Source: Polycladomyces abyssicola
Lineage (GTDB): Bacteria > Bacillota > Bacilli > Thermoactinomycetales > JIR-001
Direction: 5' to 3'
Length of the DNA stretch: 64,000 nucleotides
Assembly: GCF_018326425.1 (NCBI RefSeq)
Contig: NZ_AP024601.1
Span: 2,840,001-2,904,000 of the forward strand
The notes under the pieces: model-generated
What the model was told of the DNA's origin: nothing
The model's input: only the letters and a program-made list of their open reading frames with translations
Database searches by the model: none
Made by a program: the position numbers and the translations under genes
Part shown: piece after piece, positions 24,252 through 38,865 of the stretch
How positions within the stretch are numbered: position 1 is the stretch's first letter
How the letters are laid out: the number at the start of each line of letters is the position of its first letter

Positions 24252-26519
24252 TCAGGGCTTCTTCTTTTTCCCCTTCGCCTCCGCTTTTTTGGCTTTCTTT
24301 TTCTTCTTTCCCTTGCGCATTCTCGACTCCGAATCCGTCTCTTTCCTGCGCTTTCTGCGTTTGGGGCTTCGTTGGAACAGCCCGCCGTCTTCCCAGTCCG
24401 GCACCAGCTCGAAGTCCACCTTGTGCTCGTCGATGTTGACACCGACCACCCGAACGCGAACCCGGTCTCCAATGCGGAAAATGTTCCCCGTGCGCTCCCC
24501 GATCAAGCAATAGGCATTTTCATCGTAGTGATAATAGTCGTCGGTCATGTAGCTGATGTGCACCAGTCCTTCGACGGTGTTGTCCAATTCAACGAAAATG
24601 CCAAACGAGGTGACACCGCTGATGATGCCGTCAAATTCCTGTCCAATTTTGTCCAGCATAAACTCGGCTTTTTTCAGATCGTCCGTCTCCCGCTCCGCTT
24701 CAACGGCGATGCGCTCGCGAACTGAGCATTGCTGGGCAATATCCGGCAGTTTGTCTTTCAACTGGTTCATCCGCTCGGGGGACAACGTCCCATTGGCCAG
24801 TACTTCCCGAATGATACGGTGAATGACCAGATCGGGGTACCGCCGGATCGGTGAGGTGAAGTGGCAGTAAAACGTTGCCGCCAACCCGAAGTGGCCCGTG
24901 CATTCCGCGGCGTAACGCGCTTGCTTCATCGAACGAAGCAGGACGGTGCTGATCAGCGTCTCTTCCGGTTTGCCACTGATTTTCTCCAACAACTCCTGGA
25001 GCGCGCGGGGTTTCACTTTATCCGCCCGTCCCTTGACACTGTAGCCGAAATGAGTGATGAACTCGTAAAACGCCTGCAGTTTCTCCGTATCCGGATTTTC
25101 GTGAATCCGGTACAAAAACGGGATATCCGCCCAGGCAAAATGCTCCGCCACTGTTTCGTTGGCGCACAGCATGAATTCCTCGATCAACTGCTCGGCGATC
25201 GTACGTGGCCGTTTCACAATTTCAACCGGTTTTCCGTTTTCGTCCACCTTGATTTTGGCTTCCGTGAAATTGAAATCGATGGCGCCCCGTTTGAGCCGCT
25301 TTCTACGCAAAGTACGGGCCAGGTCGGCCATCAAGCGGAAATCGTCCACCAATGGCTCATAACGCGCGATCAGCTCGGGATCTTCGTCCTCCAGGATACG
25401 TTTGACAGCGGTATAGGTCATCCGTTCGTTCGTACGAATGACGCTGGGATAGATCTCATGACTGACGACATTGCCATCCGGGTCGATTTCCATATCGCAG
25501 GTGAGTGTCAGACGATCCACCTGAGGGTTGAGACTGCAGATGCCGTTGGACAGCCGCGGCGGCAACATGGGGATCACCCGGTCCACGAGATAGACGCTGT
25601 TGCCACGGGCATAGGCTTCCCGATCGAGCGCACTCCCTTCTTTCACATAATAGCTGACGTCGGCGATATGAACGCCAAGGCGGATGTTGCCGTTGGGCAG
25701 GCGTTCCACTGACACCGCGTCGTCCAAGTCCTTGGCGTCTTCCCCGTCGATGGTCACCATCGTACGGTCGCGCAGATCCCGCCTTCCCTCGATTTCCGCC
25801 GGATCGATTTCGGTGGGGATTTGTTCGGCCTCGGCCAGCACCTCTTCAGGGAAAGCCTCAGGCAGTTGGTATTTGCGAATGATGGAGAGGATATCGACAC
25901 CTGGATCATCTTTGTGACCCAGCACTTCCGTGACCACACCCTCTGCGGTGAAACGACTGTCGGGAATGTGATGCAGTTCGACAACCACTTTGTCCCCCTG
26001 TTTGGCACCATTTCGTGCCTCCGGGGGAATGAAAATGTCTGTCGGCAGGCGTTTATCATCGGGAATGACGAACCCGAAGTGTGTGGATGGGCTGGTGAAC
26101 GTTCCCACCACGACAGTACGACCCCGTTTCAAAATACGGACAATTTCCCCTTCAGGCCGCATATTCCGTGCTTGTTTCCCCTGTAGGCGGACGAGTACCG
26201 TATCGCCGTCCATCGCCCCGTTCATGTCGTTGGGATGAACGTAGATGTCCGGTGCGTTGGGCCGGTCTTGCACGACAAAACCGAACCCTTTGGGATGTCC
26301 CTGCAGTATTCCACGCACAAGATTAAACCGCTCGGGCACCCCGTACCGCCGGGATCGAGTCTGTACGATTCTGCCTTCTTGTTCCATTTGATCGACCAAA
26401 GATCGAAACGCCTCGATCTCTTCCTCATCGATCGCAAATGCTTCGACCAATTCCATGAATGTAAGCGGTTTGTACGCCTTTTTTTTCATGAATGTCAAGA
26501 TCTCTTGTTCTTCGATCAC
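24252..26519 (-). CDS. rnr: Ribonuclease R (3'-5' exoribonuclease)
   Basis: 755 residues from a GTG 7 bases after GAAAGGGG, giving the family start (M)IEEQEILTFMKKKAYKPLTF. Domains in order: N-terminal winged helix (1-65), two cold-shock domains (about 70-225), catalytic RNB (about 245-570) with the acidic metal site in GEDAKDLDDAVSV, S1 domain (about 620-700), and a lysine/arginine-rich tail from about 705. Degrades structured RNA and non-stop messages. One base after the esterase stop, 206 bases before smpB. Confidence 0.96.
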   Translation of the reverse strand: MIEEQEILTFMKKKAYKPLTFMELVEAFAIDEEEIEAFRSLVDQMEQEGRIVQTRSRRYGVPERFNLVRGILQGHPKGFGFVVQDRPNAPDIYVHPNDMNGAMDGDTVLVRLQGKQARNMRPEGEIVRILKRGRTVVVGTFTSPSTHFGFVIPDDKRLPTDIFIPPEARNGAKQGDKVVVELHHIPDSRFTAEGVVTEVLGHKDDPGVDILSIIRKYQLPEAFPEEVLAEAEQIPTEIDPAEIEGRRDLRDRTMVTIDGEDAKDLDDAVSVERLPNGNIRLGVHIADVSYYVKEGSALDREAYARGNSVYLVDRVIPMLPPRLSNGICSLNPQVDRLTLTCDMEIDPDGNVVSHEIYPSVIRTNERMTYTAVKRILEDEDPELIARYEPLVDDFRLMADLARTLRRKRLKRGAIDFNFTEAKIKVDENGKPVEIVKRPRTIAEQLIEEFMLCANETVAEHFAWADIPFLYRIHENPDTEKLQAFYEFITHFGYSVKGRADKVKPRALQELLEKISGKPEETLISTVLLRSMKQARYAAECTGHFGLAATFYCHFTSPIRRYPDLVIHRIIREVLANGTLSPERMNQLKDKLPDIAQQCSVRERIAVEAERETDDLKKAEFMLDKIGQEFDGIISGVTSFGIFVELDNTVEGLVHISYMTDDYYHYDENAYCLIGERTGNIFRIGDRVRVRVVGVNIDEHKVDFELVPDWEDGGLFQRSPKRRKRRKETDSESRMRKGKKKKKAKKAEAKGKKKKP

Positions 26520-26520
26520 A

Positions 26521-27300
26521 TCAAAACCCCTTTCCTCTCTCCCTTGTGGATATGGATTTGTCCACTTCTTGAATAAACGCATCCACATCAGCAAACAAAT
26601 GTTCCCGTTCTCGGTCGAGTGTGATGATGTGGGATGACTTGTTGTACCATTTCAGATGTTTGACAGCAGAACCGATCTTTTCATAGATATAGTGGGCACT
26701 TCGTGGTTCCACCGTTTCATCCTGTTCCGCCTGAACGACAAGGGTAGGTACCTGGATTTCGTGCAGATGACTGCGTACGTGGCGGATCAGACGTTGCAGG
26801 CTGGAAACGCATTTGAGCGGCGTGCGATCGTAAGGAACCAAGTGTTCCTCGATGTGCGCCGGTTTGGTTCCACGCCGAATCTGGTATGGCATCACCCAGC
26901 GAATCAGATTGACGGCGTGAACTCGCTTGTCTTTGAGGTAAACGGGTGCACACATCGCGATCACACCGTCGAGTGGATATTGTCGTGCCAAGTTGAGTAC
27001 CAGTGCACCACCCATCGACAAACCTGCGGCAAACACGCGACGAACTCCCGACTCCCGTAAACGCCGGTATCCTTCTACTGTGCTGTTCCACCAATCCTCC
27101 CATGTCGTGCAGGCCATCTCCTCCGGAGTCGTGCCGTGCCCGGCCAAAAGCGGTGCATGCACCGTGTATCCCCGCTCTTTCAGATATTCCCCCATCGGGC
27201 GCAATTCAGACGGTGTTCCGGTGAATCCGTGAATCAACAATACGCCGATCTCCCCACCTTCATAAAAAAACGGATCCGGAGAACGACGGACGATTTTCAT
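26521..27300 (-). CDS. Carboxylesterase, Est30/YvaK family
   Basis: 259 residues; GGGAGGTT precedes the ATG. Short-chain carboxylesterase of the thermophilic Est30 type. Oxyanion HGFTGTPSELRPMGEYL, nucleophile AGLSMGG, acid AEQDETVEP, His NKSSHIITLD. The position directly upstream of rnr is the conserved Bacillales arrangement (secG-est-rnr-smpB). A second member of the same family lies 1 kb away at 28318-29049. Confidence 0.9.
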   Translation of the reverse strand: MKIVRRSPDPFFYEGGEIGVLLIHGFTGTPSELRPMGEYLKERGYTVHAPLLAGHGTTPEEMACTTWEDWWNSTVEGYRRLRESGVRRVFAAGLSMGGALVLNLARQYPLDGVIAMCAPVYLKDKRVHAVNLIRWVMPYQIRRGTKPAHIEEHLVPYDRTPLKCVSSLQRLIRHVRSHLHEIQVPTLVVQAEQDETVEPRSAHYIYEKIGSAVKHLKWYNKSSHIITLDREREHLFADVDAFIQEVDKSISTRERGKGF

Positions 27301-27629
27301 TCAGACAACCTCCCGCTTTCATATTTTCATTCATTCCCTACCATGCATAAGATATTCGGATAACCTTACGATACCACAAGCAAACCTGACACAGATATAC
27401 TACCTACGGTTAAGCTCTCATTGATTCATGTTGAGAAGCAAAATGGTCCTAGGAATATCCTGTGAAGTATCGGGAGTGGAAAATGAGGGGGAGGAAGCGG
27501 GAGGCGGGTTCCCATCATAACCTACGGATGCGACACCTCGTTCTCCGTACCGCTACCGATGCCGGGAAACCCAGTGAGGTCAAATCGTCGCAATTCCATT
27601 CCCAAACCGGGAACGCTTTTTTACCGGCG
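27301..27629. other. Intergenic region without a gene
   Basis: Holds the upstream region of the esterase-rnr unit. A small hairpin TTCCC/GGGAA with T6 on the plus strand lies near 27598-27622. No frame convinces. Confidence 0.4.
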
Positions 27630-28076
27630 TTATTTCAGCCCCAGAACCATCCGAAGCAAGTCATCGCATTCCACACGGATAGACTCGTTAAGATAACGCT
27701 GTTCATAGACTTGGCCGCCAACCGCAAATTTGACGGTGCGGCCAAACGTGTCCTGCGTCACAGAAAGAATTTCCACGCCTTTGGACTGCAAATCCTCTCT
27801 CATAGCTGAAAGGTCATCCCGGATCGTTTGTATGACCGCATCCATAAATTGCGCAAAAATCCATCCGGTGTGCATCGGTCTGGTCAGCGGCTTGTCTTCA
27901 TCCAGCAATGCGACGAGCAGCTCCAGACAGATGCATTGCCTGATTTTCTCCTGAATCTCTTCGGGATCCACTTCTCGTTGTGGTTCAATCATCGTATTAA
28001 TCAATTTGACCACCGTTTTCGATAATAATGAATGAAGTTCAGATTCCAATATAAATCCATACCGCAAAAAACGCAA
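27630..28076 (-). CDS. Hypothetical protein, 148 residues
   Basis: No family recognised. Predicted mostly alpha-helical for the first 110 residues (EEIQEKIRQCICLELLVALL, FAQFMDAVIQTIRDDLSAMR) with a beta hairpin-like end (VKFAVGGQVYEQRYLNESIR). No signal or membrane segment. The frame opens at TTG but no ribosome site is seen there, so the start is uncertain and internal starts (TTG at codon 10, ATG at codon 29) are possible. It lies just past the 5S rRNA terminator. The amino-acid composition looks coding. Confidence 0.55.
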   Translation of the reverse strand: MRFLRYGFILESELHSLLSKTVVKLINTMIEPQREVDPEEIQEKIRQCICLELLVALLDEDKPLTRPMHTGWIFAQFMDAVIQTIRDDLSAMREDLQSKGVEILSVTQDTFGRTVKFAVGGQVYEQRYLNESIRVECDDLLRMVLGLK

Positions 28077-28112
28077 GAGTGTTTATCCAAAACAGGGATT
28101 TTTTGTTTTCAT

Positions 28113-28149
28113 CCAAAAAAACAGCGGCTCGCTTAATCAGCGAACCGCT
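28113..28149 (-). terminator. Terminator of the 5S rRNA gene
   Basis: An 11-bp stem (AGCGGTTCGCT/AGCGAGCCGCT, one G-T pair) followed by TTTTTTT on the minus strand, 6-7 bases past the 5S 3' end. Confidence 0.9.
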
Positions 28150-28155
28150 TCACTT

Positions 28156-28272
<117 letters not shown>

Positions 28273-28280
28273 CGAGATTG

Positions 28281-28309
28281 ATTATACAACCTTGTCGCCG
28301 ATTTGACAA
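28281..28309 (-). promoter_or_regulatory. Promoter dedicated to the 5S rRNA gene
   Basis: On the minus strand TTGTCA, exactly 17 bases, and a perfect TATAAT. The predicted start lies about 8 bases further, at the mature 5S end. Confidence 0.8.
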
Positions 28310-28317
28310 GCCCCCTT

Positions 28318-29049
28318 TTAAACGGAGGCTTGTTCTTGTACCGGCTCCGGGTTTCGCGAGGGCAGTCCGAAAAAAGTTTCAATTTCCCGCATCATCTCCA
28401 CCACTTCGCAATCATGACAGATCAGGTGGCGGGATTGTGGTAATAGCACCAGCTTCTTCTCGACTGATCCGATTTCATGGTAGAGATGGATCGCACCTTT
28501 GGGCTTAACCACATCGTCGCGCTCTCCCTGGATGATCAGCGTCGGAATGCGCACTTCAGGGAATTTGGGACGAACGTGTTCCACCAGTTGGAAAAACTGA
28601 GCGAAGGAGCGAAACGAAGAGCGCATGGTGCGCCTCATGTAGACTTTGAGCGGCAAGGCCCGAGCGCGTTTGTTAAACGGACTTTTCAGCGTTTCTGCCA
28701 TACCTCGGACGATTTCCGGCGTGTTAACGGAGAAGACGGCCGGGCTGAGCAATGCCATTTTGCCAACGGGATACCGTACTGCCAGATCGATGGCGATAAG
28801 GCTTCCCATTGAAAAACCGACCAGATGGACAGGATCGCACTCTCGGCGAAGCTGGATCAACGCTTCCTCGGCACTTTGAATCCAGTCCTGCCAAGAGGAC
28901 GATCGCATCTCTTTCCGCGTACCGCCGTGTCCGGCCAAAAGCGGAGCGGATACGGGCAAATTCAGTTCCTGTAAACGATCGAGTACAGGTTGGACGTCAT
29001 GCGGCGTACCGGCGTAACCATGGATCAGCAAAAAGCCTTCCACCGTCAT
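28318..29049 (-). CDS. Alpha/beta hydrolase, Est30-like esterase
   Basis: 243 residues. LLIHGYAGTPHDVQPVLDRL gives the oxyanion region, LVGFSMGSL the nucleophile serine, IQGERDDVVKPKG the acid, and PQSRHLICHDCEVV the His. Same family as the esterase at 26521-27300, so the pair looks like an old duplication. AAGGAG is only 3 bases from the ATG, while a GTG two codons in has better spacing; the start may be there. The stop codon sits in the loop of a hairpin (ACAAGCCTCC/GGGGGCTTGT) that also overlaps the 5S promoter. Confidence 0.85.
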   Translation of the reverse strand: MTVEGFLLIHGYAGTPHDVQPVLDRLQELNLPVSAPLLAGHGGTRKEMRSSSWQDWIQSAEEALIQLRRECDPVHLVGFSMGSLIAIDLAVRYPVGKMALLSPAVFSVNTPEIVRGMAETLKSPFNKRARALPLKVYMRRTMRSSFRSFAQFFQLVEHVRPKFPEVRIPTLIIQGERDDVVKPKGAIHLYHEIGSVEKKLVLLPQSRHLICHDCEVVEMMREIETFFGLPSRNPEPVQEQASV

Positions 29050-29150
29050 ACGCTCCTTCTTGCGGCTTCAAAAGAAAAACAGCTGGGAAACACCCGCTGT
29101 TGATCTGTTATTTCTATCGTACCCACAGTGGATGGAAATCATGTTTGGTG

Positions 29151-29384
29151 TTATTTCACAAAATATCCGACCAACAAAGTGAGCAGGATGAATAACACCG
29201 CTAGCACCACGGTGATTTTGTTGAGAAGTGCGTCGATGCCGCGCGCTTTTGTTTTTCCCAACAGGTGCTCCGCTCCACCGCCAATCGCACCGGAGAGGCC
29301 CGGACTTTTTCCGGATTGAAGCAGAACAACGATGATCAATGCGATACTCACGATCGCCAACAGAATCTTTGCTGCGATTTCCAC
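29151..29384 (-). CDS. secG: Preprotein translocase subunit SecG
   Basis: 77 residues, GTG start 7 bases after GGGAGGT. Two transmembrane helices (KILLAIVSIALIIVVLLQSG and ITVVLAVLFILLTLLVGYFV) flank the conserved loop SGAIGGGAEHLLGKTKARGI. Auxiliary subunit of the SecYEG channel. Position between eno and the est-rnr-smpB-ssrA group is as in Bacillus. Confidence 0.95.
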   Translation of the reverse strand: MEIAAKILLAIVSIALIIVVLLQSGKSPGLSGAIGGGAEHLLGKTKARGIDALLNKITVVLAVLFILLTLLVGYFVK

Positions 29385-29645
29385 ACCGATCTACCTCCCG
29401 AGTCTCACTGGGGATACTGTACCACATCGGACGCGGGTTTTCAATAAAGGTGAGTGGGAAAAAAAGACACGTACCAAATGAAGAAAACCCATAGCGCGCG
29501 GATTGGGAAGTCCCACTAGTTGGTGATGGAGTTTTCCACATCCGCACCTCTTCAGGACGGTGACCCCGTCCCATCAAGGAAGCACGTCTGCAATGGATCC
29601 GGATACAGTAACACCTGGGGCCATTTGTAGTTTATGTTCGGCAGC

Positions 29646-29673
29646 AAAAAACCGCCGGCGTCAGTGCCGGCGG
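29646..29673 (-). terminator. Terminator of the glycolytic operon
   Basis: CCGCCGGC/GCCGGCGG with an ACTGAC loop, then TTTTTTG on the minus strand, about 20 bases after the eno stop. Confidence 0.92.
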
Positions 29674-29690
29674 CAGGTGAAACAATGCTA

Positions 29691-32547
<2,857 letters not shown>

Positions 32548-32551
<4 letters not shown>

Positions 32552-33315
32552 GCGAGATCCCCCCGTACCGACGCGGTCACCAGACGGTCAAACGACTCCG
32601 GTTCCAGGCTGGCGCCGCCAACCAATGCACCATCGATGTCCGGCTGATCCAGGAACGCGCCGATATTGTCCGGTTTGACGCTGCCGCCATATTGAACGCG
32701 CACTTCGTTTGCCACTTGCTGATCGTATTGGTTGGCCACCATCTTGCGGATGAATCCGATCACTTCCTGCGCGTCGTCAGCCGTGGACGCCTTGCCAGAT
32801 CCGATCGCCCACACCGGCTCATATGCGATGATGACGCGCTTCACCTGTTCACTCGAGAGACCAGCCAACGCTTTTTCCACCTGTTGGCCCACAACCTGTT
32901 TCGTTTGCCCCGCTTCCCGTTCTTCCAGCGTTTCACCGACGCAAACAATCGGAATCAAGTCATGGGCAAATGCGGCATGTACTTTTTTGTTCACTGTTTC
33001 GTCCGTCTCGGCGAAATACGAACGCCGTTCCGAATGGCCGAGGATGACGTATTGCACCCCCAGGTCCTTCAGCATCACGGGACTGATCTCACCCGTAAAC
33101 GCTCCTTTTTCTTCCCAGTGCATGTTTTGTGCACCGATACCGATACCGCTGTCTTTCGCCGCCTCCACCAAAGCGGGCAAAGCCGTGAACGGCGCACAGA
33201 TCACAGTTTCCACGTCTGTCGTTTCTTTGGCCGCTTTCAATGCGCGGAAAAACGCAAGGGCTTCCGCGCTGGTCTTGTGCATTTTCCAGTTGCCTGCGAT
33301 TACGGGTTTGCGCAC
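32548..33315 (-). CDS. tpiA: Triosephosphate isomerase
   Basis: 255 residues, GTG start after AGGTGG. Starts (M)[14 protein letters not shown], with substrate Asn and Lys. Catalytic His in [12 protein letters not shown], catalytic Glu in [14 protein letters not shown], phosphate loop in [11 protein letters not shown]. Separated from pgk by 129 bases, the widest gap in the operon; nothing regulatory is recognised there. Confidence 0.97.
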
Positions 33316-33444
33316 CAGTCACACCACCTTATCGGTTCAACTTGAGGTTGCCATATCCAGCCTGCGAATAGATCTTCCGTATCTACTTCTGTTACGGAAA
33401 TGGTCACCCTTCTTTGTATGAAAGACAACAACCTTAAACTTCAA

Positions 33445-34629
33445 TCATTCCCGATCGTCCAAAGCGACAACTCCCGGCAGCGCTTTTCCTTCCATCATCT
33501 CCAACGACGCACCACCGCCGGTGGACACGTGGCTGACACGATCGGCCAGACCGGCTTTCTCGATGGCTGCCGCCGAATCGCCTCCGCCGACGATGGTGAG
33601 CGCATCGGAATCCACCAGTGCTTGAGCCACCGCATTGGTACCGTGAGCGAACCGGTCGAATTCAAACACACCCATCGGACCGTTCCAAATGACCAGTCGC
33701 GAGCTTTTCACCACTTCGGCAAACAGTTCCCGCGTTTTCGGCCCGATATCCATCGCTTCCATGTCTGCCGGAATCGCATCGATGGCCACCGTTTCCGCCC
33801 GGGCATCCGGAGCGAACCGATCAGCCACGACCACGTCGACCGGCAGCAGAAGACGCACTCCTTTGGCTTTTGCCTTTTCCATGAAGGAGCGGGCCAGATC
33901 CAGCTTGTCCTCTTCGAGCAGGGATTTGCCGATTTCATATCCCTGCGCTTTGACAAACGTATAGGACAAACCGCCACCGATCAGCAGGTTATCCACTTTT
34001 TCCAACAGGTTTTCGATCACACCGATTTTGTCTCGTACTTTGGCTCCGCCGATGATCGCTGTAAACGGCCGCTCCGGTGCTTCCAGCGCACGTCCCAGCG
34101 TTTCCAGCTCTTTTTGCATCAGGAAACCGGCCACTGCAGGCAAGTGTTCGGCGATCCCGGCTGTCGACGCATGCGCCCGGTGCGCCGCTCCGAACGCGTC
34201 GTTGACGTACAGATCAGCCAGTTGCGCAAACGCGCGGGCCAGTTCGGGATCATTTTTCTCTTCACCCGGTTCAAAGCGCACGTTCTCCAACAGAAGCACG
34301 TCGCCTTCGTTCAGTGCTGCCACCCGGCGTTCCACTTCTTCCCCAACGGTTTCCTTCACATAATCGACCGGTTTTTCCAACAACTCAGCCAACCGCTTCG
34401 CCACCGGCGCCAAGCGCAACTCTTCGACTACCTGGCCTTTGGGACGGCCCAGGTGGCTGGCGAGAATGACTTTCGCTCCTTGTTCCGTCAGATAACGAAT
34501 CGTCGGCAATGCCGCCCGAATCCGTGTATCGTCGGTAATCCGCCCATCTTCCATCGGCACGTTGAAATCTACTCGACAAAAAACGCGTTTGCCTCGTACA
34601 TCCACGTCTCGGATCGTCTTTTTGTTCAT
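33445..34629 (-). CDS. pgk: Phosphoglycerate kinase
   Basis: 394 residues from the ATG giving [20 protein letters not shown], with AGGAGG about 10 bases upstream; the frame extends further but without a ribosome site. Substrate motif [28 protein letters not shown], and the nucleotide-binding [16 protein letters not shown] near the C-terminus. ATP-forming glycolytic step; lies 85 bases after gapA. Confidence 0.97.
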   Translation of the reverse strand: MNKKTIRDVDVRGKRVFCRVDFNVPMEDGRITDDTRIRAALPTIRYLTEQGAKVILASHLGRPKGQVVEELRLAPVAKRLAELLEKPVDYVKETVGEEVERRVAALNEGDVLLLENVRFEPGEEKNDPELARAFAQLADLYVNDAFGAAHRAHASTAGIAEHLPAVAGFLMQKELETLGRALEAPERPFTAIIGGAKVRDKIGVIENLLEKVDNLLIGGGLSYTFVKAQGYEIGKSLLEEDKLDLARSFMEKAKAKGVRLLLPVDVVVADRFAPDARAETVAIDAIPADMEAMDIGPKTRELFAEVVKSSRLVIWNGPMGVFEFDRFAHGTNAVAQALVDSDALTIVGGGDSAAAIEKAGLADRVSHVSTGGGASLEMMEGKALPGVVALDDRE

Positions 34630-34714
34630 CCGGGCCAATCCTCCTCGGCATGAGAAAGAGGAGAGAAAACCGCTCCCACTCTCCTCTTTCCCGAATTCCA
34701 CCTATATTCTAGTC

Positions 34715-36819
<2,105 letters not shown>

Positions 36820-36834
36820 CTTCTCACCCGGGAC

Positions 36835-36866
36835 ATTTTTTGTCCCTCGTAGCAAAATGCGTCCCA
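36835..36866 (-). promoter_or_regulatory. CggR-type operator in the leader
   Basis: On the minus strand two GGGAC half-sites begin 19 bases apart: GGGACGCATTTTGCT and GGGACAAAAAATGTC. The second matches the Bacillus pattern CGGGACN6TGTC exactly after its first base. It lies between the promoter and cggR, a roadblock position. Confidence 0.7.
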
Positions 36867-36912
36867 TCCGCGGCAAAAAAAGAGCATGGCCGGTTTCAGC
36901 CTGTTCATCTTC

Positions 36913-36941
36913 ATTGTATCGAAACAACCCGGTTTTGACAA
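36913..36941 (-). promoter_or_regulatory. Promoter of the cggR-gapA operon
   Basis: TTGTCA, 17 bases, TACAAT on the minus strand; the predicted start is about 40 bases ahead of the operator. Overlaps the last codons of rpoN. Confidence 0.75.
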
Positions 36942-36958
36942 GGCGAAGCGGCCTATCA

Positions 36959-38347
36959 TCAATTTTCGTATCGTTTGCGTAGGGTGGACGACAATATCCC
37001 CATTTCTTCTCTGTATTTCGCCACCGTTCTCCTCGAGATCCGGACTCCTTCCGCCTTCAAGAGATCGGCGATTTTCTGATCGGACAACGGCTGACGTTTA
37101 TCTTCCTGCGCGATCAACCGTTCAATCTTATTTTTCACGCTTTCCGCAGAGGTATTCCCTCCCGAATCGGTGGAAACACCGGATGGAAAGAAAAACCGAA
37201 AAGGAAAACACCCTCGTGGTGTCTGCATGTATTTGTGCTGAGTCGCCCGGCTCACCGTGGATTCGTGAATTCCCAGCTCATCCGCAATCTCCTTCAGGGT
37301 AAGCGGTTTGAGGTAATCCAGACCCCGATCGAAAAAATCCCGTTGTTTCTTGACGATGACGCTGCTGACCCGGGCCAATGTATGCCGGCGCTGTTCGATA
37401 CTTTTGACCAACCACATCGCTGATTGAAACCAATTTTTCAGGTAATGGGTCGCCTGCCGGCTCCGGTCATCTTCTTGGTAAAGCAATTGTTCGTAATGCC
37501 TGCTTACCGTCAGCCTTGGCACATACCCGTCATTGACCAGCACCACATATTCATTTTCCACTCGCTCAACAACCACATCCGGAACCACGTACCGCGGTTC
37601 GCCGGCATGATAGGCCAATCCAGGCCGGGGATTGCATCGTTTGATGCGGTCCACCGCACGCTGAATTACGGCTATATCGCAGTCGAGAGCACGTGCGATT
37701 TTTTTCATCCGGCCTTCAGCCAAATCTCGCAAGTGAGACTCGACAATTTTCAATGCGATGGGATCTGGTTCCTCGTCCCGTTCCAGTTGGATACGCAGAC
37801 ACTCAGCCAACGAACGCGCTCCGACTCCGGCGGGATCGAGCGAATGAATCACCCGCAGGCAAGCCTCCACCTTGTCTTCATCGATATTAAAGCGCTTACA
37901 AACATAATCAGGAGATATATCCAGATACCCTTTTTCGTCCAAATTGCCGACCAGATAGGTACACACTTTCCGTTCCATCGGTGACAGAGCCAAATACCGC
38001 AACTGCGTTTCCAGTACCTCGGTCAGCGTTTGTTCCGGGGAGGCAATCCGAGCGATCGGGTCCGTTTCATTTCCCTTTGCTTCGCGATCCACACTTCCCG
38101 TCCGCGCTTTCAGATACTGTGCCCACGCACGCAGGTCCTGTACGTCCCAATTGTTTTTCTCCTCGGTGCCGCGTTCTTCTGTCTCGTCGATTTCCAATAC
38201 CGGGTTTTCAATCAATTGTTCCTGGATATAATGTAATAGATCCGTCGCGGAGTATTGCAGAATCTCAATCGCTTGGCGCAACTCCGGCGTCATCGTCAAT
38301 TTCATGCGTTGTTCCTGCACCAAACCGTAACCCATGGACAGCGCCAT
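36959..38347 (-). CDS. rpoN: RNA polymerase sigma-54 factor
   Basis: 462 residues (sigL in Bacillus). Region I: LVQEQRMKLTMTPELRQAIE continuing ILQYSATDLLHYIQEQLIEN. Core-binding domain about 110-280. Helix-turn-helix LKEIADELGIHESTVSRATQ. The RpoN box is read as SRRTVAKYREEMGIL (family ARRTVAKYREx), recognising -24/-12 promoters. GGAGGTGAG precedes the ATG. Directly upstream of cggR in the same direction. No enhancer-binding activator is seen in the window. Confidence 0.95.
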   Translation of the reverse strand: MALSMGYGLVQEQRMKLTMTPELRQAIEILQYSATDLLHYIQEQLIENPVLEIDETEERGTEEKNNWDVQDLRAWAQYLKARTGSVDREAKGNETDPIARIASPEQTLTEVLETQLRYLALSPMERKVCTYLVGNLDEKGYLDISPDYVCKRFNIDEDKVEACLRVIHSLDPAGVGARSLAECLRIQLERDEEPDPIALKIVESHLRDLAEGRMKKIARALDCDIAVIQRAVDRIKRCNPRPGLAYHAGEPRYVVPDVVVERVENEYVVLVNDGYVPRLTVSRHYEQLLYQEDDRSRQATHYLKNWFQSAMWLVKSIEQRRHTLARVSSVIVKKQRDFFDRGLDYLKPLTLKEIADELGIHESTVSRATQHKYMQTPRGCFPFRFFFPSGVSTDSGGNTSAESVKNKIERLIAQEDKRQPLSDQKIADLLKAEGVRISRRTVAKYREEMGILSSTLRKRYEN

Positions 38348-38599
38348 TCATTCTCACCTCCGCGTGTTACATCATATGCCAAATACCGATAACTTGATGT
38401 TAAATTCGACTCGTGTCTGGTCCATACACTGACACCGCTTACCCAGCTCTTGGATTCATCAGACACGTCCTATGGTGTGTCGGTCATTTTCTCCTTTTTA
38501 TTGTAACATATCGTGAGGTAGTTGCGTTTTTTCAATAGAGATGGAGAAATAACCAAATTCACCGCTAAGGCTGGAAAATTGCGAAATCATCCGAGGGTC
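38348..38599. other. Intergenic region between rpoN and tRNA-Arg
   Basis: No gene. Contains the rpoN leader and an 8-bp inverted repeat (CGTGTCTG/CAGACACG) some 45 bases apart on the minus strand. The right end is the tRNA promoter. Confidence 0.5.
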
Positions 38600-38628
38600 T
38601 TGTCAAATTCCACACCCTGCGATATAAT
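38600..38628 (+). promoter_or_regulatory. Promoter of tRNA-Arg
   Basis: TTGTCA, 17 bases, perfect TATAAT; 29 bases before the tRNA. Confidence 0.85.
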
Positions 38629-38657
38629 GTATGCTGTCACTCGATGGATTCGCACAT

Positions 38658-38732
38658 GCGCCTATAGCTCAGGGGATAGAGCGCTGGTCTCCGGAACCAG
38701 GTGCCCAGGTTCGAATCCTGGTAGGCGCGCCA
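38658..38732 (+). tRNA. tRNA-Arg (anticodon CCG)
   Basis: Cloverleaf complete: acceptor GCGCCTA/TAGGCGC, anticodon arm CTGGT-CTCCGGA-ACCAG, T arm CAGGTTCGAATCCTG, CCA encoded. Reads CGG codons, consistent with a fairly GC-rich genome. Confidence 0.96.
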
Positions 38733-38736
38733 AACC

Positions 38737-38768
38737 AAAGCAGCCGAATGCGGCTGCTTTTTCTTTTT
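38737..38768 (+). terminator. Terminator of tRNA-Arg
   Basis: AAGCAGCCG/CGGCTGCTT with a short loop, then TTTCTTTTT. Confidence 0.85.
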
Positions 38769-38787
38769 ATGTTCACGAACAGGATTG

Positions 38788-38827
38788 TTTGACCTTTATT
38801 GACCTTTGATGTTCTTTGGAGTATGAT
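38788..38827 (+). promoter_or_regulatory. clpP promoter overlapped by a CtsR operator
   Basis: TTTGACC-TTT-ATTGACC (38788-38804) is the tandem CtsR heptad with its 3-base spacer. The second heptad provides the -35 (TTGACC, 38799-38804), and TATGAT follows 17 bases later. CtsR binding would block the polymerase until heat or protein stress. Thus clpP belongs to the class III heat-shock regulon. Confidence 0.85.
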
Positions 38828-38865
38828 GGAAATGAGAAACATACCGATGAGGGAGGAAGCAACGG

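Noticed and set aside
33400-34653. 417-codon plus-strand frame opposite pgk
   Set aside because: Shadow of phosphoglycerate kinase.
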